Shown here: in pieces, positions 32,048 to 38,991 of the stretch | Position numbering within the stretch: position 1 is the first letter of the stretch | Layout: every line of letters starts with the position of its first letter | Assembly: GCF_003945345.1 (NCBI RefSeq) | Contig: NZ_AP019308.1 | Location: 7,001,001 to 7,065,000, forward strand | Direction of reading: 5' to 3' | DNA length: 64,000 bases | From: Paenibacillus baekrokdamisoli | GTDB taxonomy: Bacteria > Bacillota > Bacilli > Paenibacillales > Paenibacillaceae | The notes under the pieces: generated by a model | What the model was told of the DNA's origin: nothing | Database searches by the model: none | The model's input: the letters and a program-made list of their open reading frames with translations, nothing else | Program-made: the position numbers and the translations under genes

Positions 32048-34987
32048 TTATCGAATATCAATAGGATTCTTGGTGTTATTTGGATGTTTATGATTGGAGC
32101 TGGTTGGAATATCCCGATTATCCTGTGTTTGCTTGGCTTCACGTTTATGGAAGGGCCACCAGTTTGCCTCGCCTATTAAGTTGGCTAATGCTGGGACAAC
32201 GAGTCCCATGAATACGGTGGAGTAAAGAACAAGACCAATGACGATGCCTGCTCCAATCTGAAGCAGTGTATTTACGCCTGAGAGCATGAGAGCTGCAAAC
32301 GTACCTCCCATAATAACAGCAGCTGAAATGATAACACCGCCAGTCGTGGACATGGCCTTCGACATAGCATAGGAAATACCTCCAGGTCGGTATTCTTCCT
32401 TGAAACGAGCCATTAAGAAGATACTATAATCAACCCCAAGTGCAACGATGATCAGGAAGACGAAGAAAGAAGCGCTCCAAGATAGGCCGGGTTTGCCCGC
32501 GAGTTTGACGAAGATAAACTCGACAATTCCCATCGTCACCAAGTAGTTGAAGCCCAATGATAACAAGACATACAGCGGTGCAAGAAATGAGCGAAGCAAA
32601 ATCATCAGGACGATGAAGATACCGATAAGCACGAGCGAACCCGTCCTTACAAAGTCACTTCTAGAAATGTCTTTAATCTCTTCGATCTGTGCGCTTCTTC
32701 CACTAACATAGATGCTGGGGGTTGTGATAGCTGAGCCGTCTAAGCTATGCTTGAGCACAGTCCGCAGCTGATCAACCGTTACGAGCGCTTTCGGTGAATA
32801 AGGATTGACCGAGAGCACGACATCGATCTTCGCTGTTTTGCCGTCTTTGGATATATAATAGTTGAGCGCCTGCTGCAGCTCTGGACGTTCAAGCGCAACC
32901 TTTGGCAAGTTCCAGCCTGGGATTTGACTATCGCCAATCACTGCCTCTGCTTCTTTTACCGAAGTGAGTCCAGTGGAGATATCCCCGAGTCCCCTCGCAC
33001 CATCTTGTAGGCCGCTAGTAAGCTTACTCAGGCCGCTGCCTAATTTCTCCGTACCAGCAGCTGCTTGCGATTGACCTTCTGCTAATTGTCCTAGTCCGCC
33101 TGCGACCTTGGCAACGGAAGGATTAATCTGCATAAAGCCCTGCGTTACCTTCGAAGCCCCGTTCATAAGACCGGTCAAACCGCCAGTCAGACCTTGCTGC
33201 TTCACGAGCAATCGCTTCATCGTCGCATCATCCTTCAGCTCGGGATGTGCCCTGAGAAGCTGCTGCAGATCAGCAGCCATAGAGGCGGATAACTGTGAGC
33301 TTTGCTTGAGTCCGCCAGCAATTTGCTTCGCGCCTGTTGAAGCGGCTTGAAGACCTTTATAAATTTGGTTCAAACCGTTCTGGGCATCCGTTGTTTTGGT
33401 AGACATCGTATGCAAACCGTCGGTTAGCTTATTAATGTCGGCTTGACCCTTCACAATCGAATCGCCTGCGGAGGATAAACCACCCGAAATTTTATCGATC
33501 CCATCCTTCATCTGACTGAGTGCATCGGATGTCTTCGTTAGCTGGTTCGTTACTGTAAGATCTGCTAATTGCTCACCCAGCGGTCTTACGGCACTTCTTA
33601 CTTCACTGACACCTTCAATCTTCGCTAAGCTAGCACTTGCGCTTTCCATTACGGCCAAAGCTTCTGGGGTTCGCATGGATGCAGAAGAAGTAAGTGCAAT
33701 GGATACTGGGAATACCTCGCCTGAGCCAAAAGCATGCTCGACCTGACGGAAGCCTTGAACCGAGCCAAAGCTCGGGTTGATCTCCGAGAGATCATCGAAT
33801 GAGCGTTTACCATGAAACAGCAGGGTGAGTGGAGCAAGTAAAATAACGACAACGAGAAGTACAGCTACGGGTCTGCGTGCAGCTAGTGATGCCATACCGC
33901 GCCATAGCTTCGATTCTCCATGTCCTTGACCGCTCTTGACCTTGGAAGGCCAGAAGGTCGCCTGCCCGAAGATCATAAGCAGGGCGGGTGTAAGCGTTAG
34001 ACCTGCAATTAATGTAACCGCTACACCGATGGAGACGCCAACGGCAGATTGGTATAAGCCGAATTGCGCAAATCCAATTAAGAAAAAGGCTACGAAAACT
34101 GTACTTGCCGAGAAGACTACCGTCTTGCCAACAGTACGCATAGTACGAATGAGTGCTTCAACCTTATCGCCATCGGCACTGAGCTCTTCGCGGAATCGCT
34201 GAATCAACAAGATGCAATAGTCAGTTCCGGCCCCGAACAAGACAGCGATGAGGAAGGATTCCGTGAAAGAGGAAACGGTCATGCCGTATTCAGTTGCCAG
34301 AGCGACGAGTCCTCGTGTCAGAAGCAAGGACACGCCAATCGTAATCAGGGGAATGAAAGGCGCGATAGGGGAACGGAAGACAATAAGAAGGATAATGAGT
34401 ACGAGTCCGACGGTAAGAAGCTCGGTCTTTGCTAATCCTTTCTCAGAGCTTTCTTGAAAGTCCTTGCTAATTGGTGCGCTGCCGGTAAGTGCTACCTTGC
34501 TGCCAGCAGGTGCGCCTTTGATATCGTCCTCTAGTCTATCGACTGCTTCGCGCGTCTTTGTATCATTATCTGCACGCTCGAACCCGACAATGACCATCTC
34601 TGTTGTCGCATCTTTGCTCTGGAACTTCGAGGCTAGCTCAGGCGTTCCGAAGGCCGACTGGACAGATTTGACTCCGTCCTTTCCCGTGCGAGCTGTTATT
34701 TCACTTACTTTATTCTTTAGCCATTCACGATCGTGATCCGTCATTCCTGAATCACGAGAATAAACAATGATGGCGCTCGACTTGGTAGTCGTCTCCGGGT
34801 CAATCTTCTCCATCATCTGTTTAGCAACGACAGATTCAGAGCTTGCCGGAATAAATTTCTGTTCGGTTTGTCTTACAATCGCCTGGAGATCAGGCAAACC
34901 AAACATCGCTGCGACTGCTATGGCAATCCAAGCAACGAGTACAACCCACTTCAAGCGGGCTAGGCCGCGGATAAAGCGTTCAGTCAT
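32048..34987 (-). CDS. MMPL/RND-family membrane exporter (YdgH type)
   Basis: A 979-residue protein with two copies of a membrane module of about six helices (N-terminal 'LLTVGLVLIILLIVFRSPIA', C-terminal 'ALGVDYSIFLMARFKEEY'), each with the proton-relay 'GxDYxxLL' Asp-Tyr (first copy 'FGAGTDYCILLIQRF'). The loop between them (about 470-740) is a long coiled region rich in Leu, Ser and Gly, as in Bacillus YdgH. MMPL proteins export lipids or drugs using the proton gradient. ATG 34987 follows GAGGAGG by 8 bases. Divergent from a TetR gene with shared operators. Confidence 0.9.
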   Translation of the reverse strand: MTERFIRGLARLKWVVLVAWIAIAVAAMFGLPDLQAIVRQTEQKFIPASSESVVAKQMMEKIDPETTTKSSAIIVYSRDSGMTDHDREWLKNKVSEITARTGKDGVKSVQSAFGTPELASKFQSKDATTEMVIVGFERADNDTKTREAVDRLEDDIKGAPAGSKVALTGSAPISKDFQESSEKGLAKTELLTVGLVLIILLIVFRSPIAPFIPLITIGVSLLLTRGLVALATEYGMTVSSFTESFLIAVLFGAGTDYCILLIQRFREELSADGDKVEALIRTMRTVGKTVVFSASTVFVAFFLIGFAQFGLYQSAVGVSIGVAVTLIAGLTLTPALLMIFGQATFWPSKVKSGQGHGESKLWRGMASLAARRPVAVLLVVVILLAPLTLLFHGKRSFDDLSEINPSFGSVQGFRQVEHAFGSGEVFPVSIALTSSASMRTPEALAVMESASASLAKIEGVSEVRSAVRPLGEQLADLTVTNQLTKTSDALSQMKDGIDKISGGLSSAGDSIVKGQADINKLTDGLHTMSTKTTDAQNGLNQIYKGLQAASTGAKQIAGGLKQSSQLSASMAADLQQLLRAHPELKDDATMKRLLVKQQGLTGGLTGLMNGASKVTQGFMQINPSVAKVAGGLGQLAEGQSQAAAGTEKLGSGLSKLTSGLQDGARGLGDISTGLTSVKEAEAVIGDSQIPGWNLPKVALERPELQQALNYYISKDGKTAKIDVVLSVNPYSPKALVTVDQLRTVLKHSLDGSAITTPSIYVSGRSAQIEEIKDISRSDFVRTGSLVLIGIFIVLMILLRSFLAPLYVLLSLGFNYLVTMGIVEFIFVKLAGKPGLSWSASFFVFLIIVALGVDYSIFLMARFKEEYRPGGISYAMSKAMSTTGGVIISAAVIMGGTFAALMLSGVNTLLQIGAGIVIGLVLYSTVFMGLVVPALANLIGEANWWPFHKREAKQTQDNRDIPTSSNHKHPNNTKNPIDIR

Positions 34988-35101
34988 CGGTGGTTCCTCC
35001 TCATTCGACATTTTCATAATGATGATCTGTAAATCATGCATAGCTATGAATCCCTACGAATAGTTATAGCTGATCCAGAAGGTAAAAGTCAATTAATTTT
35101 G

Positions 35102-35115
35102 TACCATTGGTCATA
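35102..35115. promoter_or_regulatory. Candidate TetR operator 1
   Basis: TACCATTGGTCATA contains the inverted pair ACCA/TGGT and matches the core of site 2 at 35195-35212 in 12 of 13 shared bases. It lies in the 314-bp gap between the MMPL and TetR genes, nearer MMPL. Confidence 0.55.
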
Positions 35116-35194
35116 ATTATATTTATTAATAAGTGATGTAATATATGAGGGTTTATGTACAAGTTTGTTCGGTAATATGTAGAACGTTATAAAA

Positions 35195-35212
35195 TATGGA
35201 CCAGTGGTCATA
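35195..35212. promoter_or_regulatory. Candidate TetR operator 2
   Basis: TATGGACCAGTGGTCATA is an 18-bp near palindrome (TATG..ACCA/TGGT..CATA). With site 1 it suggests autoregulation of the TetR gene and repression of the MMPL exporter. Confidence 0.6.
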
Positions 35213-35301
35213 TTATATTTACGTACCTGCTATCCATATGCTACAATGTAGAGAATACAACAGGTTCGGATAAAAGAAACACCGGCGAAGGGAGCAAACG
35301 A

Positions 35302-35892
35302 ATGAAGCGCGAGCTGAAGAAGGAACAGACACGATTACGAATCAAAGAAGCCGCACTCTCTTTGTTTTCCGAGCAGGGTTATGAGACGACTACTATCGAG
35401 CAAATTGCTAAGGCCTCGGGCGTGGCAAAAGGAACCTTTTTTAATTATTTTGTATCCAAGGATAAACTTGTATGTGAACTGCAGGGAGTATTCGTGATGA
35501 ACGAAATTATGAATCTGAAGGACAAGCCGGGACCGCTTATTCCGAGAGTGCAGATGGTGGTCTTCTTGCTTGCTAAGCAGTTACCACTGAATAAATCAAT
35601 GACGCGTGCCCTTTTTCAAGCTATATTCGGCAGTGGGCCTGCGCTTGATGCACATAACCGAATGAAAAGTGAGATGACGGATGTTCTCGTTCCCCTTATC
35701 AAGCAAGGGCAGGAGAGCGGGGAGCTGCGCAAGGATATGCCGGCAGAGATGATTGCCCAGCTTGCACTGCAAACCTACTTCGGGGCTTTGATCGTATGGT
35801 CGATGGAAGATAAGGAAGAGCCGATTATGGATCAGCTGGCACTGACGTTCGACTTGTTCTTTAAAGGGATTGTTGTAAAGCAGCATGATTAA
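35302..35892 (+). CDS. TetR-family repressor
   Basis: A 196-residue protein. N-terminal helix-turn-helix: 'RIKEAALSLFSEQGYETTTI' then 'IAKASGVAKGTFFNYFVSKD', the textbook TetR block. The C-terminal ligand domain is unspecific. Divergent from the MMPL exporter, which is its likely target; in Bacillus the ydgH exporter is likewise next to a regulator gene. GAAGGGAGC precedes the ATG. Followed by a terminator. Confidence 0.92.
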   Translation: MKRELKKEQTRLRIKEAALSLFSEQGYETTTIEQIAKASGVAKGTFFNYFVSKDKLVCELQGVFVMNEIMNLKDKPGPLIPRVQMVVFLLAKQLPLNKSMTRALFQAIFGSGPALDAHNRMKSEMTDVLVPLIKQGQESGELRKDMPAEMIAQLALQTYFGALIVWSMEDKEEPIMDQLALTFDLFFKGIVVKQHD

Positions 35893-35918
35893 GCGAGTCC
35901 ATATTATGGCATGCAAAA

Positions 35919-35959
35919 ACAGCCTTTATTCTCAGAAAGCTAAGGAGAATAAGGCTGTT
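35919..35959 (+). terminator. Terminator of the TetR gene
   Basis: AACAGCCTTTATTCTC (35919-35934) pairs with GAGAATAAGGCTGTT (35945-35959); TCTATTGTTG follows. Confidence 0.75.
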
Positions 35960-35993
35960 CTATTGTTGTAAGAAGAATTTGGATTCGTTAAAA

Positions 35994-36201
35994 GGTTCTA
36001 ACCATAATCAGTTGTTGCCAACACGAATAAACAAAAGCGAAGCGGACGGAATCGTTCTGAAGAAGCGATAGCGTTCGCCTTTGTCTCCTTATTTCTACCC
36101 CTAAGGGATAGAATCAAGAAATAGGGAGACAACAGCGATCGTAAGAATGATCCGTCCGCGCAGCGGGCTTCTACGCACCGAGCTTCAACGCACCATGCTT
36201 C
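35994..36201 (+). repeat. Dispersed ~200-bp repeat, copy 1 (near-palindromic core)
   Basis: Nearly identical, in opposite orientation, to 58564-58755. The core 36042-36159 folds on itself: GCGGACGGA (36042-36050) with TCCGTCCGC (36151-36159), then a 14-bp stem GTCTCCTTATTTCT with AGAAATAGGGAGAC. It carries no open frame. This copy has an extra 15-bp duplication near its right end (CTACGCACC / CAACGCACC). It fills most of the 344-bp gap after the TetR gene. Confidence 0.9.
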
Positions 36202-36234
36202 GCATTTACCAAGCACTTATTTTAGTGTTGAGCC
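36199..36234. repeat. 36-bp dispersed repeat, copy B
   Basis: Same orientation and sequence as 31106-31141 with one mismatch. It abuts the right end of the ~200-bp repeat and the stop of the next reverse-strand gene. Confidence 0.85.
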
Positions 36235-36236
36235 CG

Positions 36237-36650
36237 TTAAAAGCCTATTAGTTCACCATCTCCACGTATGGCAGCAGCATGATGCATGACGTTCGGATGG
36301 AAATAGCCGATGGCATCGAACGCTTGACCGCTAACGGTCAGACCAGCCATATCAACACGAATATCTTCGCTTTCATTGAACATATGCAGTAAAGTCGTTT
36401 GCTTTATGCCGTCCACATCGATATACCATAGTCTAAAGCCCGCATCCGTTACAACGACGAGCTGGGCGGTTACAAATTCAAGTCTTGTAGTGACACCGTT
36501 ATAGGTGATTGATAATTGCTCTAGCAAATAAGTATCCAAGCTTAGTGTCCCTCCATCTTTTGCCAAAACCGAATCAAGCTCCCTATCGACAATAAGCCTG
36601 TCTGTTTCGATTGTAAGGTCGGATGAACGATTTTGCAACAAGTGACCCAC
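36237..36650 (-). CDS. Small protein of unknown function at the end of the ABC-sigma operon
   Basis: About 137 residues starting at GTG 36650; only a weak AAGG lies upstream, 34 bases after the ABC ATPase stop. The sequence is soluble and beta-rich, with 'LSITYNGVTTRLEFVTAQLV' and 'FRLWYIDVDGIKQTTLLHMF'. No membrane helix or signal. I do not recognise the family. Its position and orientation suggest it is the last gene of the 36.2-42.1 kb operon. Confidence 0.55.
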   Translation of the reverse strand: MGHLLQNRSSDLTIETDRLIVDRELDSVLAKDGGTLSLDTYLLEQLSITYNGVTTRLEFVTAQLVVVTDAGFRLWYIDVDGIKQTTLLHMFNESEDIRVDMAGLTVSGQAFDAIGYFHPNVMHHAAAIRGDGELIGF

Positions 36651-36684
36651 GTGACTAAGACCTTAACAGTATTCGTCCGTTTGG

Positions 36685-37584
36685 TTAAGAAGATCGATTC
36701 TTAACAAGATTCATACTGGCATTTAGCAGGGATCGCTGACTTCTGCAGCGAATGAAATAGGCATCCTCCAGCGAGGTTATTTGTTTAATGAAATGTCCCT
36801 CAGGCGGTTCGCTCCCCAGATATCGGACCACGAATTCTCGTTCATCCTCTCTAACATGCAGAACATGAGCGGGATCCAATTGAAAGTAATGCGCCGCATT
36901 AACCCGGCCTTCCCATACGGATAGCGGAAGATCTGCGGACCACTCGGTTACTGTACCATAGAAAAGCGTTTTTCCATCGTCCAGCCAGAGCACGCGATCG
37001 GCCCAAGCCTCCCACTCATTAAGCTCATGTGTGGATATTACAATCGTCCGGTTACGAGCATTCGTGGCGACGTATTTAATAAACTGCAGCCGTTCCAAGG
37101 AATCGAGCGCATTCAAGGGCTCATCGAGAAAGAGATAGGCAGGTGTACCAATCCACGCCTGTGCGAGCGCGATTCGCTGACGAATACCCTGCGCCAGCGA
37201 TTTGATTTTGTGTGTCTTATAGAGTGTAAGGTTAAAGTCAGCCATTAATTGATCTAACTGAGACGGGTCTGAAACCCCCTTAAGCTCTGCCAAATAATGC
37301 AGCAGCTTGGTGGTTCTCATTTCCTCATAGAGTTCGATTCCAGTGGGCACAAATCCGATCGATGAGCGAATAACGGCCAAATCACGAGCGGTCGTCATTC
37401 CGTTGTATAAAATGTCGCCTTCCATCGGGAATTGAGCCGTGGCCATAAGCTTAAGTAAGGATGATTTGCCAGCACCGTTACGGCCCACAAGTAAGGTAAT
37501 CCCCGATTTGATAGTCAACCTTGGAATAAATAGCCTGAAATCGGAGCCTGACGATCGCCAAATCACCCGTTGAAGCTCCAGCAT
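36685..37584 (-). CDS. ABC transporter ATP-binding protein
   Basis: A 299-residue ATPase: Walker A 'VGRNGAGKSSLLKL', a divergent signature 'SLAQGIRQRIALAQA' (in place of LSGGQ), Walker B 'YLFLDEPLNALD' and His-loop 'VISTHELNEWE'. The C-terminal 80 residues after the ATPase are an extra domain. It lies 17 bases after the membrane protein gene at 37602-38420, its likely permease partner. Confidence 0.9.
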   Translation of the reverse strand: MLELQRVIWRSSGSDFRLFIPRLTIKSGITLLVGRNGAGKSSLLKLMATAQFPMEGDILYNGMTTARDLAVIRSSIGFVPTGIELYEEMRTTKLLHYLAELKGVSDPSQLDQLMADFNLTLYKTHKIKSLAQGIRQRIALAQAWIGTPAYLFLDEPLNALDSLERLQFIKYVATNARNRTIVISTHELNEWEAWADRVLWLDDGKTLFYGTVTEWSADLPLSVWEGRVNAAHYFQLDPAHVLHVREDEREFVVRYLGSEPPEGHFIKQITSLEDAYFIRCRSQRSLLNASMNLVKNRSS

Positions 37585-37601
37585 CGTTAGTTCCTCCTCG
37601 T

Positions 37602-38420
37602 TTACGGCAGCAAGCGTCTTCCAAAGCTCTTTTTATAGGCTAGCGACAGCAGAAGGATGCCTGCAATTAGGGCAGATAGATACATCGCTGTTGCATTTCC
37701 TGTATTACTGAGCTCATTTGTGGGAAGAACTCGCTGTTCGACTCCATTCCAGAACAGCCATAACAAGGCGGAGCAGGCAAAAGCGGCTTTAAACCCTTTC
37801 CACATCAGTATATAAGCGGTTACTCCACTAACCAGCAGCATAAGAGATAGCCACTGCAGAACGAAAGGAAGCAGTGGGAAGGAGCGAACCTCGATATTCA
37901 TGTAGATGGAGCCTAATAATCCGAATACGAGGTTAAGTCCGATCACAATCATCGTTCGAACGATAAGCAGCAGTGCCGGCGGGTAGGGAGTAATGCTCTC
38001 AATCATTCGCATCTCCTTATTCCACGAGCGGAAGCTGTAGGCTAAGGAAGCAAGGAGCAAAGCAGGCAATACAAAAGTAAAGGTCTGAGCAACCGAAATA
38101 TAGGATACATATTCATTCGTTGGCAGCATCAGCATCAGCATGCCGAAAACCATCAGGCTCGCTACCCAATATACTCTGGAGTAGGAGGAGAGCTGCGAAT
38201 GCATCAGTCGGAACAAGGACGGACGTTTGCTTGGAAGCGTTTGTCTAAGCGAGAAACGTTCTTCATCGCTGGCTTCCTTGAGCCCATCAAATGCAGGCTG
38301 AAGTGCTTTTATGAGCATGGCCGTGCCGTGAGAGGTTATCGGATGGGTCATAATTTGCGACAGCGGCTGACGCAGCTCCTGCTCAAGCTGGTTAATCTCT
38401 TTATCGTGGGGAACGCTCAT
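37602..38420 (-). CDS. Multi-pass membrane protein coupled to the ECF sigma gene
   Basis: A 272-residue protein from ATG 38420 (AAGGAGG 9 bases upstream). Residues 1-95 are a charged cytoplasmic domain; the rest has about six hydrophobic helices ('VYWVASLMVFGMLMLMLP', 'FTFVLPALLLASLAYSF', and four more). Its start overlaps the end of the sigma-factor gene by 20 bases. It could be an ABC-2 type permease for the following ATPase, an anti-sigma factor for the preceding sigma, or both roles in one chain. No zinc-binding HxxxCxxC anti-sigma motif is present. Confidence 0.7.
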   Translation of the reverse strand: MSVPHDKEINQLEQELRQPLSQIMTHPITSHGTAMLIKALQPAFDGLKEASDEERFSLRQTLPSKRPSLFRLMHSQLSSYSRVYWVASLMVFGMLMLMLPTNEYVSYISVAQTFTFVLPALLLASLAYSFRSWNKEMRMIESITPYPPALLLIVRTMIVIGLNLVFGLLGSIYMNIEVRSFPLLPFVLQWLSLMLLVSGVTAYILMWKGFKAAFACSALLWLFWNGVEQRVLPTNELSNTGNATAMYLSALIAGILLLSLAYKKSFGRRLLP

Positions 38421-38991
38421 TCCGTCTGCCTCCTTTAGTAGTATCAAGCTCCGCTTGCTCTGGACGAAGTCTTGATTTAAGCTTTCGAAGTCCATTGTAG
38501 AGATGCGTTTTAACTGAGCCCAGAGGTAGACTGACAATATCAGCTATATCCTGAAGCTTCAAGTCCTGATAAAAGCGAAGCTTAATGATTTCACGCTGTA
38601 CCTCGGGAAGGGATTCAAGCGATTCATGGATCTCCTTGCGTGTTTCCTGACGTTCAGCCAAATCCACGACCGAAGGGCTGGTATCTCTCTGCTCCGGCGG
38701 TTCGGCAAATGGAAATTTATCCGTTCGGAACTGAGCGCTCTTCCAGTAATCGCGGCACATATTGAGGGAAACTCGATACAGCCACGCTTGAACATTATCT
38801 GGAGGACGTTTATCTCGAAGCTGTTTAATTAGCCGGAGAAACGTTTCTTGAACAAAATCCTCCGCTTTTCCGCTGTCATGCAGCTGTCGCTGCATAAACC
38901 CAGACAGCGGGGCGTGATAGCGGTGAATAAGTGCCTCGAAGCATGCTTGATCGCCTGCTGCCATCCCTTGTAGCAATTCTTCATCGCTCAT
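38401..38991 (-). CDS. ECF-type RNA polymerase sigma factor
   Basis: About 196 residues. Region 2: 'FEALIHRYHAPLSGFMQRQL' and 'AEDFVQETFLRLIKQL', with 'WLYRVSLNMCRDYWK'. Region 4: 'LPEVQREIIKLRFYQDLKLQ' then 'DIADIVSLPLGSVKTHLYNG'. I chose ATG 38991 with AGGTGA 8 bases upstream; ATG 39000 is also possible. It overlaps the upstream permease gene and the downstream membrane protein gene, so its level is tied to theirs. Target promoter unknown. Confidence 0.9.
   Translation of the reverse strand: MSDEELLQGMAAGDQACFEALIHRYHAPLSGFMQRQLHDSGKAEDFVQETFLRLIKQLRDKRPPDNVQAWLYRVSLNMCRDYWKSAQFRTDKFPFAEPPEQRDTSPSVVDLAERQETRKEIHESLESLPEVQREIIKLRFYQDLKLQDIADIVSLPLGSVKTHLYNGLRKLKSRLRPEQAELDTTKGGRRNERSPR

Noticed and set aside
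32048..34987. MMPL gene as a mycolic-acid transporter
   Set aside because: The family name comes from mycobacteria; this organism type has no mycolic acids and the protein fits the Firmicutes YdgH-type exporters.
36042..36159. The dispersed repeat as a complete insertion sequence
   Set aside because: At about 200 bp with no open frame it cannot encode a transposase, and I found no defined target duplication; only a non-autonomous element is possible.
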